Positions 11,334 through 22,362 of a stretch of DNA of 64,000 bases are shown piece after piece (the first letter of the stretch is position 1; every line of letters begins with the position of its first letter). Source of the DNA: Patiria pectinifera (taxonomy: Eukaryota; Echinodermata; Asteroidea; Valvatida; Asterinidae); assembly GCA_029964075.1 (NCBI GenBank), contig CM057142.1, positions 6,711,770 through 6,775,769 on the forward strand. The letters run 5' to 3'. The translations under genes and the position numbers were made by a program. A model generated the notes under the pieces. The model searched no databases, had not been told where the DNA came from, and saw only the letters and a program-made list of their open reading frames with translations.

Positions 11334-14300
11334 TTACCTCAACCAAAGTTTGAGCCGTAGAGCATCCACACCGTTGAGATAGTACCGGAAGAGCCTTTTG
11401 TCTCGTAGAAAGCCGAGGTTCTCGTACAGTCTTAGAGCCGGCTTGTTGGTAATCTCTGTCTCCAGAACAACCTTGAATCCGGGAAGACATTGGAATGAAA
11501 TATTATAGAAATGATCCAGAAGGGATCATAAGTATTGGATTTTCCAGTTCTCAAACCTCAAAATACATACATCAATGTAACCAGCACTGAAAATGCCACA
11601 GGGTTACATAGACAGCTTACTTAGAATAGGCCTCTTACGGTATTCTTGAAATTGCACAGGCTCCAATCCTTCTTTAATTTTCAATTTGTACTTTAATTAT
11701 TCTGCCTAAATTTTTGGACTATCAAAAAAAATGATGACAAATGAAAGATAAAAACCAGAAAATAGGACACAAGGTTTGAAATTATATGCTCTGTTCTTAA
11801 ATGCCCCTCCCCTCCCTGGGTAAAAAAAAAGATCTTAGAACTTCTGTTTCCATTCCCCCCCCCCCCCTGTCTGATAAGCGTCTGTACAGCTCCATGTATA
11901 TCAGGCAAGTAAAACGGGCACAATTTAACATAAAAAAACCCTCCAAAAAAATGTAATGGACCAATAAATTTTGCGCTGTCCAATACCGAGTGTCAAATTC
12001 CTTCATAACTTACAATGAAAAAAGGTGAAAAATGTGACAGTGAAAAATCTGACTGAGTATTGTCACTGATTGCGGTACCCGCTGGTCCATATGATTCAAA
12101 TTGGCTATCCTCCCCCGAAAATCTCAGGAATTGTTTTGTCATGATTTCTGCCCAAGTAGGCAGAAGATTATGGGATTTGAGTCCTATCTGAGTAAACTTG
12201 CAAATCATAAGACATTGGAAAGCATCGGGCATACAGTGCTTATAATTTCCTTTTTTCATTTTTGTTCAGACAAAATGATAAATGTTTACAGCGTCTGACT
12301 CATGAGTGACTGTGCGTAATGTACATGGGTTCGAACCCCGACAGGGGAAGCATGGTGCTTGTGTTCTTGGGCAAGACACTTTACTACAACTGCCTTTCTG
12401 CACACAGGAACATAAATGGGTACCTGTGAAGGTAGAGACCACTCAGACCAGATGGTTCTGATCTCCAACTTCTCCGGAAAACAGGTCTTATGGCCTGATG
12501 AACAGGTGTAATAGGCCTAATTGTCAGCACTTTCAGACATTGGTTTTGAATCGCTATTCATGTATATGCACCATGTTATAAATACCACATTATTAAATCA
12601 TCAGAAAACTGGCAAGTTGGTCCATATATGGGTTGGATTAAAAACACACCAGAAATCGAGATATTATTGCTAATTGGAACAGAAGTAGGGCACATGTGAA
12701 TCAAAGGGAGATATCCTCTGTTAGGGTTGAATCTCCTCTTTAAAATGACACCCTGATCATGTCATTACATTCACGGTTGACTGAGCAGTGACCAATTTCA
12801 TGAAAGGGTCTATATAGAGAATTGCGCAACTTTTCAATTGTGGCGTTTGTGGTGTCATTTGTCAGAGTGAACGGCTATCGTTGCCAATCAAGGCTGGTGG
12901 GGGAAAAAAGAGAGATTTCATCATGAAAAGTGGCGCAACTCTCTAAATAGATCCTTTCATAAAATTGGTTACTGCTCAGTCAACCGTGAACGTAAGGACA
13001 TGATCAGGGTGTCATTTTAAAGAGGAGATTCAACCCTAACAGAGGATATCTCCCTTTGATTCACGTGTGCCCTACTTCTGTTCCAATTAGCAATAATATC
13101 TTGGTTTGGGTTTTTTTCCACCCTGTAGAGAGCCTAATTGTAAGAGTTTCATTCAGGAAGTCAATGTCCCATGTCTTTCCATCACCAGAGTCTGATAATA
13201 TTCTAACAAGTGAATGTACTATGTAGGAACATTGAGACATGCTTTAACAGATCCCTGATAATTTGGCTTCCACCTACAAGGAAATCAGGCATTTCCTCTT
13301 CAATACTTGATGCCAACACTTGATCTTAGGTCAGGCCAAAAAAAAATTTGCATTAAAAAAATTAGGACAGAGTACACGTGCTGCCTGACTTTTCTTCAAG
13401 GCAATTCTCTAGAGAAAGCTCAAGAGAATTGTTGTTGGCATTGGCAAGCGCAAAGCTGTACGCTTGTAAACTGACATGAATGTTCATTTGACAGTTTAAA
13501 GGTAGAGTACATCATTTGCAGCTATCCAATTTTTTTTATTTGGTTTAAAGATATTAATGGCATTAAGGGGAATGTACATTTGCTTTTGTTGCAATTTTCA
13601 GAAATAAATGGATTTGGAGGATTAGTATGTTATGGCAAGTATTGTCAAACTGACTTGTTTCACGTTTTGGGCTTGTAAATATGCTGGAAAAACCAAGAAA
13701 ACGAATCATGTTTTTGTAGTCTGGTTCCCTGACCCCAATTAAGATGAAACAGAGAAATGTATAGACTTTGGGGAATTGTAAGGTCTGAGAATCAGTCTGG
13801 CAGGCTTGTACCTCTTCTACAGGTGTGTAATCAATTGCAAAGAGAATGCGGAACAACTGTTATGAAAAATTCCGAGCGGTTTAAAAAAAGGAAAAAAGAA
13901 AAAAGAAAAACAGTTTTCTCCAACGCTGGTCGGCTGACCAGCGTTGGAAAAATACAAATTTTCTTGAAAATGTCAGCACAACAGGAGAAACGATTTTACA
14001 GGATGCTTTGGACTGTCATTCCCTAACAATCCAGTAAGGTATTTCGTGATAATTTGATCATTTCGTTTTTTGATGTTTGCAAATGTTGTATCTTCCCCTT
14101 AAACTCCCTGTGAAATTGTTCTTTCTGACATGCTGTCACTTTGAAGAAAACAACAAAAGAAGGTAATTTCCAAAGATGAGTCAAGTGGGGATTGTTTGGA
14201 AATTTCCGTTAGTAGCTGGTTTGTAATCGGGCAAATTTGCGAATGGGTGCACGCAAGTTGCACATGCGCGCAGTTGCTATTATTTGTCGGTTCAGTGCAT

Positions 14301-17300
14301 GACATCACGTAGCTGCTATCGGCTGAATAAGAATTTGTTCCGGATGCTGATTTCAGGCACAATTCAAAATATGACTCAGCCACTTTTGAATTGAAATAGA
14401 GATCTCAGAATATACAGCATTCACAGAGCTAAGACTTCATCAGGTTAGTTGTTAAGCACCTGTCTTTAGATTTTCAGCACTTTTGTTGCTTCAAACGAAA
14501 CAAATGCACAAATGACAAATGATCTACTCTACCTTTAAAGCACTTACGTTATAAACATACATGGTTATTCAGTAGTTTTAATGGCCTACATGTATACTTG
14601 TACCAATCTAGAGTACATTATTTACCTCATCACATTCTCCCCTGACCATGGCACGGATGGCTTTCTTCACCAGACTTGAGCCTGTATAAAAAAAAGGAAA
14701 TAACCCCAAACAAATTCAAGCGATCCTCAATGATTTAGTTGTCAGACAAAGTTTGACAGAAGAGTGGCCCGTGTAAATGACCGTGATGTCACTGCAGTGT
14801 GCTTTGTTTAGCGCTCAGTGTATTTCCAGTTAAACTTAGAAGGCCGATAGACAGACGGTGATCAGAAACAAAGCTGAGATCATTTAGAATGAAGTTGATA
14901 TTTTGAGATGAAGATATGAAATGACCTTCAAATGAACTAAATATCAGTTTTGAATACAACTGTAATGGAATTCTTGGTTGAGTTGGACAAAACAGTCCAT
15001 GAATAGGGAGAAATCACATACATGTAGAGTGTGAAAAAACACACAAGCCAATAAACAGATTATGCAGAGTGGAAATCGATTGCACCTAATGTTGTGCATT
15101 GGGTTGGGTTGACCAGGCCAAACTGACCCAAAACATTATAGATATAAACTGAATAAGAACCGAAACCGATCTGAACTCCCGAATCTGACCCGACCCGACC
15201 TGACAAAAATTCAAGTGAAACCGACCCGAAAAAACCATGCATGTCTGGCTTGGGCAACTGTGTCCATTTTTTGTGCCTGAACTTACAGGCGTCACGCGAA
15301 AATTGTAATCTCTCAGTAACTGAATCATACCATGTTGACTCAAGGACTGACTCGGAGAGTCACTTGTCACATGTGAACCAGACTGCCTGTAGGCTGGGGA
15401 AGTGAGCCGGGCAGTGCTATTGTATAGGATAAACCCATAATGTCATAGGCTAACTCCAGCCCATTGTACAGACAACTTGCATGACTATACTTCCAGCGAA
15501 TAGCTACTCAGAATCAGTTGAATAGGATTGTGTACATTCTGACTTCAGACTGGCATGACTGGACTGGGACCAACTTTACTAGGCTTGCCTAGTCTACAAG
15601 TTTAGGCCGAGTAAAAAAATAAATCAGTTTCTCGTCGCCACCTGCTTTCATTTATTCCATGCCGCCTACTTTTTAATTTTATTTTTTAAATTCTTTTATG
15701 CCGCCCACTTTTCAATTTTCTTTTTAAAATTCTTTTAAAATTCATACATTTGCACGAGGGTAATGGCTCCTTTGGACATAATTTTGTATCAGCAAAATTT
15801 TCGAGAAAATTGGAGAATCCACCCCCCCTTCTTGGAGGGAAAAAAGAAAGAAAAGGGACCGCCTCCTTGATTTTTTTCAAATATGCCGGATGAGAACTGC
15901 TTATTATTTTTACTCGGCCTTAGGCCAAATTTTTTTTTAATTTTTGATGTTTTTGCTTCAAATGTCAGCTGATGACTGCAAATGGTGCCCGACTAAACTT
16001 AGTGCAAATATATGGGAGTCCAGAGAGGCCACATAAAGCTTATGCTCGACCATAACTCCATCTAAAAACACGTTAAAATTGTGCAGCAGCAGGATTCCAG
16101 TCTAGCCCCCCAAAAATAAATTCCGTAAAAAAAAAATATTGCATTAGCAAAAAGAAGGATTGTGATGTACATGCGAACGGTCTCCCCCTTAAGAAGAAAT
16201 AGCCGTGACAAGGGTGCATTAGTTAATATATTGTGAATGATTTTGGGATTTTATTGGCGCTCCCCATTGAAAATATGGCATGAGCCCCCCCCCCCCCCAG
16301 GCCTAAGTGTCTAGAAAAAATAACCGGTCAACATTTCAGCACGACTCCCTGAAAAAAAATCTGGATCCACCGTGCTAGCCCCCCCCAAAATATTGGTTCT
16401 AGAACCGCGCCTGGGGTCAGGATTTGCTCTGACTTGAACCCCGGATCACACCAGACACTGTTGATGGATCCAATTGGCCCGGCAAGAACTCTCACCAATT
16501 TGAAGCTTCCTGTAGTGTTCATCCACCGCCAGCATGGCTATGTAGCCGCGTCGCGCCATCTTCTTGTGGACATCCAGCTTGCACACTATCGCCCCTACGC
16601 ACTTGTCTTGGTGCATTGCCTGGGTAGGGGGGGGGGGGGGGGGAGGGGGTGAAATGGAAAAAAAAAATGTATCTTGAAAGAGTGAATTACTATAATTCAG
16701 TGAAGGATGCCTGGCTGACATTTGAATTAATCATTCTAGAAGTGTCAGCAAAAAAAGAAAAAAAAACCCAGGAAACAAATTCCCCTATTCAGGCTTCTCC
16801 ATCATTTCTGTCCTGACAAAAACAGGATATTTATGTGCAGATATGTACAGAAAAATGAGGCAGCAATATGTTTTTGCTCAAGAAGTAAAATCAAAGAAAA
16901 ATCGTGAAGTTACCGATACATCATTGTCGATAAGCTGGGATTTCATTTTTTGTTCCATGTTTTTCGTGACAGGTTTGAACTGGATTCTGTATTTCATATC
17001 ACTTTATTTAAAAATGTTATCAAATTTTAATGAAGTTCGTGAACATTTCTCTAAATTAACAGTTGAAACTAAAGACATGAAAGACCAAAATCAGCCATGC
17101 TGTCCAAAAAAATGCAAATGTCCTCTTTATGAAAAACTCAGTATTGAAGACATTACTTGGTATGTATATATATACTCTATGTTAATGATCAATGATTGCA
17201 TTCTGGACATGTATTTATTTTAAAATTTTTGTTTTATAGAGGACTTATATATTTTTGTTTTACGTTTAAGTTGAAAATGGCATGAATTATTTTGGGCATT

Positions 17301-19200
17301 AACTATCCACTGTTTTTAAAATAGCTATGAGTTGCTAATTTCAAAATAGCAATTAAATTTCAAAATATATATTCAAGTCCCATTTTTGTTTCCTTTTTTA
17401 CAAATAATTCAATAGTTCATTTAGACGCAGACATGTTGAAATGTGTTCAAGGAAGAACCCAACAGTTGCTATGTAGGTGCAATAACTTACATGTATTATA
17501 CTCCTCTTAAAAAGAATTCAGAAAAATATAATGAAGAAATGACAAAAAGGATGTTTTTTCATTAGCGGGGCAAAAAGAACACATGTTGCTAGATGTAAGT
17601 GCATATTGGAATATTAGGGAGGTTTCGCAAGTGAACGGATACGCTTACACTTACGTTTAGCTATCGGTATCCGTTTTTTTACTTGCGTGTAGCGAGCGAG
17701 ATATGCGTGTCGTCTGCACGTATGACGTCATACGCCACTCACTATCCGCTAAACGTGCAGACAACACGCATATCTCGCTCGCTACACGTAAGTAAAAAAT
17801 GGATACGGATAGCTAAGCGTAAGTGTAAGCGTATCCGTTCGCTTGCGAAACCTCCCTATTAACACATAATAACTTGGAAGCACAAAAGTTTTCGATTGCC
17901 GTGCCTGCTCAGCAACACATGTTCTTTTGCCCCGTGAACAAGATGGCACATATTACTTTGAAAGTAGGCCTACTTATTGCAAGGTGACCCTTGGTTGTGC
18001 TAGTATTATACTCACCAAAAAACAAAGTTGAGGCCAGTTATGAATAAAGTAACGATATGTGTAAATTGAGTACGGCTCAGACAAATCTTTTGTGATGAGC
18101 CTCATTATGTCTGGCATCTGGACTTCCGACTTGTACGGCATAAGGGTGACTGGGTGATCATCAGGACCTGTCTCAGTCTGAATGTATATCGTGTTGATAT
18201 CGCTGTCGTTGGGCGGACAGGGAGGCACTGTGTACTGGTTGTTATGGCAACCGAGAACAAAGTCAGAGAGGGAGGCTGGAAGCTCCTCTAATTCTGCATC
18301 GTCGAGATCACCAGCCACTGCTGGTCCGATGACGCCGAAGGACTGCTCCATCCCTGCAAGTAGATCAGCACACGCTGCTCCCTGCTCAGAACAGGCTGAT
18401 GCCTCCGACTTGCTTTTCTCCGTTGATGACGAAAAGTCCATCTTTTGGGCATCATCACTTTCCAGGCAAATATTCTCAACCATTTTTGTCAGATCAGTTA
18501 AAGGTTCACTCATTTTCTCATCACAATTGCTGGTCACGTTTCCTAAGTTTTCTCGAGAATGGCACGGGACGTTAGGATTCTTAAGTGTCTCTGATTTTAC
18601 GGCCTTTGTACGAGGGCTACCAACAACGTGTTCATCAGTTTTCAGCAATGCTTCATCCACATGGCAATCACAACAACCATTTGTCATTCCATGGTCGGAA
18701 GCACCTTCTGCCTCTTTGGCCATGTTCGTCTTTCGCTTCATTATTTTTTTTGGTGTGTCTGTTTTTGTGTCTTTATCAACAATTTTTGCATCAGGGGTAT
18801 CTAAATGACAAATTTCGTTCGTGTTTTTGTCGCTGCAGGAGCAGCCTTTGGCACCAACTGTTGCAGGTCCTTTTTCACTCAAGCATTCATTCGTCGACAA
18901 ACAATTCACCATGGATTCATGATCATGACTTTCTGTGTTGTCATGATTATGTTGATTCATCTTACTCAGGCTACCTTCTCCAACTTGGCAAATGAAATTC
19001 CCCCCACTTTTCCCGTCCCCTGTACTAGAATGGTTGTCTTCTTCCGTACTTCCAGCATCAGGGCCGTTCATCACGTTCAGTTTCCCTACCGGTTCACGCG
19101 GCGTCTTCACAGCGCACACGCTAACCCCACGACTGGGCTCAGCCGACGGATTGCTAGTCGTTGTTGCCGTTGCTAAATCTACGCCTCCAGACCCAGACAT
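11334..19200 (-). CDS. NAA30: N-alpha-acetyltransferase 30 (NatC catalytic subunit)
   Basis: NAA30 with NAA35 and NAA38 forms NatC, which acetylates N-termini such as Met-Leu and Met-Phe on ribosome-bound chains using acetyl-CoA. Four coding exons on the minus strand: 18016-19200, 16496-16619, 14626-14681 and 11334-11471. All junctions are GT-AG and keep frame, giving about 500 residues (human about 362). The first 300 or so are a Ser/Cys-rich, low-complexity, non-conserved tail. The GNAT core starts at [20 protein letters not shown], then [40 protein letters not shown], and ends [41 protein letters not shown]. In the acetyl-CoA loop, where the family has RxxGxG, the sequence reads RKLQIG, so the first Gly is Gln. 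The start ATG at 19200 opens the long exon 1 frame; COA6 lies divergently upstream. Confidence 0.95.
12283..12520 (+). mobile_element. tRNA-derived SINE in NAA30 intron 3
   Basis: B box GGTTCGAACCC at about 12329, then GACAGGGGAAGC, TTGGGCAAGACACTTTA and ATAAATGGGTACCTGTG. The body blocks match the SINE at 3468-3730. It lies antisense to NAA30 in its last intron. Confidence 0.7.
12631..13122. mobile_element. Long inverted-repeat (fold-back) element in NAA30 intron 3
   Basis: The left arm (about 12631-12836) and right arm (about 12917-13122) are near-perfect reverse complements. Both carry AGATATTATTGCTAATTGG, GGGTTGAATCTCCTCTTT and TTGACTGAGCAGT. The loop is only about 80 bases. In the NAA30 pre-mRNA this would fold into a hairpin of about 200 pairs. 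Confidence 0.85.
13496..14540. repeat. Outer inverted repeat around the family C MITE
   Basis: CTTTAAAGGTAGAGTA-type ends occur at about 13496 and, in reverse, at about 14522-14540. The family C element lies inside them. This looks like an older element of about 510 bases into which the MITE inserted; the interior around 14100-14400 is otherwise unrecognised. Confidence 0.4.
13567..14098. mobile_element. MITE family C (TTAA target), copy 1
   Basis: TTAA on both sides (13563-13566 and 14099-14102). Ends are GGGGAATGTACATTTGC and (reverse) GGGGAAGATACAACATTTGC. A 30-base near-perfect palindrome, TCCAACGCTGGTC plus its complement, lies at 13919-13948. The copy at 30588-31108 is full length in the opposite orientation with the same centre. 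TTAA targeting points to a piggyBac- or Kolobok-type parent. Confidence 0.8.
15604..15920. mobile_element. Short inverted-repeat element (AGGCCGAGTAAAAA ends)
   Basis: AGGCCGAGTAAAAAAATAAA at 15604 is matched in reverse by TTATTATTTTTACTCGGCCT ending at 15920. The interior contains two direct GCCGCC-ACTTT segments (about 15661 and 15702). Located in NAA30 intron 2. Confidence 0.5.
15945..16105 (+). repeat. 160-bp repeat shared with 59.8-59.95 kb
   Basis: The stretch from about TGTTTTTGCTTCAAATGTC to GGATTCCAGTC is present in reverse orientation at about 59790-59950 with high identity. Landmarks are GCACCATTTGCAGTCATCAG and ATAAGCTTTATGTGGCCTCT on the second copy. Confidence 0.7.
16843..17223 (+). 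other. Unidentified 126-codon open frame in NAA30 intron 1
   Basis: An ATG-initiated frame, antisense to NAA30 and within its first intron. The product would have one hydrophobic segment (about residues 31-56) and a Cys-rich stretch, CCPKKCKCP, near residue 86. It matches no family I know. The AT-rich composition and lack of conserved features make a chance frame the likelier explanation. Confidence 0.12.
17617..17856. mobile_element. 240-bp palindromic MITE in NAA30 intron 1
   Basis: The two halves are near-perfect reverse complements (arms about 105 bases) starting GGGAGGTTTCGCAAG. TATTA is repeated on both flanks (17612-17616 and 17857-17861). Landmarks inside both arms are AACGGATACGCTTACACTTA and GTAGCGAGCGAGATATGCGT. 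It has no coding capacity. Confidence 0.88.
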
Positions 19201-19582
19201 ATTTGCGGCGATTGCTTGCCAACGCTGACCTCACTTTCGACGTCCCGTTTTACTGCATTTCCACATAGGTGCAGCTTCTTTCCAAACTACGCTTGGGTAT
19301 CTGCCTTGGGCGACCCTTAGAGGAAATTCTTAGCATGCACGAATGTTAGTTAAGTTGTTCCGATCATTCAGCATCAGCAGTGCTGGCTACCATTTTTCTG
19401 TACGCGCATGTCACTGATAATATCCCAGCAAGCCATGCGAAAGCTATAACTTCCGGGTTAAGCTCCTTGTGTTCTGTCTGTTTTGTAAACTTAAATAAGT
19501 CAGCTGTCTTTACTTGTTGTTTGCAACTAAACTGCAGTACTTCTGGAAGTGTAAAGTTAGTGCCAAATAAACTAGGCAATCG
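19201..19582. promoter_or_regulatory. Shared promoter region of NAA30 and COA6, with COA6 5' UTR exon
   Basis: NAA30 reads left from 19200 and COA6 reads right. A good 5' splice site (AATCG then GTAAGA) at 19582/19583 can join to the 3' splice site ending at 20124, so a COA6 non-coding exon probably ends at 19582. The block has raised CpG content and no TATA box at a convincing place, which fits a bidirectional promoter. Confidence 0.5.
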
Positions 19583-20153
19583 GTAAGAAAAAATCTAACA
19601 CAATCGAGCAGTCACCTTTAACTAACCCTGCTCCTCCGACTAAGTTAGAATTTTTTTCAGTGATGATGAATTGAAAGTTTGTGCAAACGTAGGCCTAGAC
19701 AAGTTATGCAAGCAAGTGTTGGAGAGTTATATAACTTCTTACATGTAAATGATGTAGTTTACTCGCGGAGGAAGGAACAGTTTTAATTTATTAGTGGTAA
19801 TTATACATGTACATTAAAAAAACTTCACTGTTATATAAATACTAATAACTGAATAATGACACTAATAAATGTGAGAACAGCATGTTTTCGTTCATTTATA
19901 ATTAAATATTCCATTTTGAGAACCACAGATTTTACTCGATTACATGTGAACTGTTCACTGAGTAAACAATTTTTATTTTTTATATAATATGAGACCCTAA
20001 TATGTTATGAAATATACACCAAATGGTAATACCATGGTGTTTTATTTCTCCATGGTAATACCAATGCTGTGGCCCAAGATTTCGGTTAAACATCTAGACT
20101 ATAGTGTTTGATTTTCTTACACAGGGATTTGAAATACCTTGTGTAAAGAAAGG

Positions 20154-21139
20154 ATGACGGACAAACCGTCATTTCCAAATGCCGAGAGTCGCAAGTTGTG
20201 TTGGGCAGCCAGGGATGACTACTTCAAGTGCCTAGACAACAACAGTGGAGACGAGACGAAATGTGCACAGAAGAGACAGGGCTTTGACGAGCACTGTTCT
20301 AAGACTTGGGTGAGTGGGTGGAGCCAGGCGAATTTTTTTTTTGGGGGGGGGGTGTTCTTGTGGGTATGTTGTCCATTTCAAAGAAATGGCAATATCTTGA
20401 ATATACCATGATAGCACCCTTTACCGCCACAGTGGTGTGACCGCAACTGCCAGAATCAAATTCCATTTTTGGACTAAGAAAAATGAATAGCAAGCTCAGT
20501 CCTCTTAAGGGAAATGAAGATAAGGCAGCCACAGAGGTGTTATGAGTTGTTTTTCTGAAGTAGGAAAAAGTAGATTGATTCAGAACTGGAGGTATTTCAA
20601 ATGAGTAACACAGTCAAATTGTTTTGAAGCTAAACTTCGACCAAATCCGTTTTAGCGAGATTTGTTAAATTTCAGAAGGACTTGTAGTTACTGATTCCAA
20701 GAAAAATTACCAAAATTTGATATCATGTTTACGTGTAGTATATTTGAAATGAATTAATGTGCACAGAAAAGGCAATCCAAGTTCTGTGAGTATGGCTCAT
20801 CAATAAAACACAGAAAGGAGAAAAAAAGTTCCATGAGCATGTCTCAAAAAAGTAGGCGGAGCCAGACTGAAATGAAAGGGTGTGTTCTTGCATAAATTAG
20901 TGACCATCTCATTTACATCAAATTGTTAAAAACCTAATTTGAAATGTGTACGTTTTGCTGTTTTTACTTCTTCAAATATTCAGATGACTGTGATCAAACA
21001 ACATGTACCGTTTCGTCTCTAGTATTATTTTTTATTCTTTCAGGTCAAATATTTCATCCGGAGAAGAGACTTTTTGAAGTACAAAGATGAGGTTCAGGAG
21101 AAAGGGTTTGTTCCCACAGAAGATGAGGAGAAGACATAA
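20154..21139 (+). CDS. COA6: Cytochrome c oxidase assembly factor 6
   Basis: COA6 acts in the mitochondrial intermembrane space and helps deliver copper to subunit II of cytochrome c oxidase. Two coding exons, 20154-20309 and 21044-21139, join in phase 0 across a GT-AG intron and give 83 residues, normal for the family. The twin-Cys helices are intact: CWAARDDYFKC (CX9C) and CAQKRQGFDEHC (CX10C), followed by the conserved KTWVKYFIRRRDFLKYK segment across the splice junction and an acidic tail. The ATG at 20154 is used because it follows the splice acceptor at 20124 and gives the usual short N-terminus. It is divergently paired with NAA30. All four redox-active cysteines are present, so it should be functional. 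Confidence 0.94.
20310..21043 (+). other. COA6 intron
   Basis: Donor GTGAGT at 20310; acceptor TTATTCTTTCAG ends at 21043. It contains a poly-T/poly-G tract at about 20332-20351 and otherwise nothing recognised. Confidence 0.8.
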
Positions 21140-21794
21140 CCCACAGTTGGTAACCAAACGCCGATGGATACATCCTGTGTTTGAACTTCAGGTGTCAGAG
21201 CAAACTCGCAGACTCACAGTCGTGGGTTGTAACATCAGAACAGTGCTCATGACCAGTGTTTGTTCAATTTGGATTGGATGTGCTGCAAACAGCCTGAATC
21301 ATTGCAAACAAACAAGATAATACAGAGGATAATGCTGTCACACGTCAGGGCTGGATTCCCTTGGGAAAACAACTTGACGTCATTCTCAAACACACAATTT
21401 GTCCCTTTTTTGGAAAGGGGTCATTTAAAGTATGAGAGTATTCTAATATTTTTAAAACTCCATTTCAAATGATAGTAATGCTCTGGCATTATCATGGAAC
21501 ACGGACTTCACTTTTATACTGAAGTATGCAACTTGCGATAATTTCTGAACCCTGTCCAATTTATGATATTTGTTTTACACTACAGTCGATACAGATAATG
21601 TTGAAAAATTACGGACTTGAATATTATGTCCATTAAGGAAAATTGGTGCAAGGTATTGGTGATTATGACCTTGAAATTGAAATTGATCATCAAAAACACT
21701 ACAGGCAACCTCTCGTCGACCAGAGTCGACTGCATTAGACTTTATGCCCAGCAGCCATCTTAGAAGGTGTTCTTTGATGTTCTAATTCTGTGAA

Positions 21795-21800
21795 AATAAA
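21795..21800 (+). terminator. Candidate polyadenylation signal of COA6
   Basis: AATAAA about 655 bases after the COA6 stop codon. The interval holds no other gene, so it is a plausible 3' UTR end. Confidence 0.4.
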
Positions 21801-22362
21801 TGTACCTAATTTGTATTCATGATTATCAGATGGGCACTGTCGCCCTCCTTAACGCCCGTAGGCATAAGATCTATATGGCCCCTGAACATGAATATTATAC
21901 TCCGTTACACTATAAGTCTAAACCGCAATTTCAGATTTGAAATACATGTACATGTATATATATATCAGATTTAAATGATGCTTCTTGACAATAAATAAGT
22001 TGGTCCTGACAAAACTAATAGGCAATAAATAAGAGTAGCTGATAAAAGCAACCAAAACCCATGGTTTAATACACTTGTGAAGTAAATTATATTGTATTGT
22101 AGTCCGTCAATTTTTGTAATTCTTTCCCCACTTTTCTATATTATCTTAAGTGAAAAACTATGAAATTATAGTCTCATGACTTTTGAGTTTTGACTGAGTC
22201 TCAAAAAAAGCAAAGAACAGTTTACTAACCTCGTTAAAATATGTACTGTTCTAGATCTCTTGTTGGAACGGTACGGCCGGGGGAAAAAAAAGAGAAATGA
22301 AAATTGTTGGCCGAAAAGTTAGGGCTATGTGCCGCCCTCTGACGACAGTTTGAGTTCGAAGT
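21801..22362. other. Intergenic stretch without recognised features
   Basis: AT-rich; a short TACATGTATATATATA run near 21945. No gene or repeat family recognised. Confidence 0.35.

Noticed and set aside
18182-18808. 208-codon plus-strand open frame
   Set aside because: It is the reverse-strand shadow of NAA30 exon 1, whose minus-strand frame has clear family similarity at its C-terminal end.
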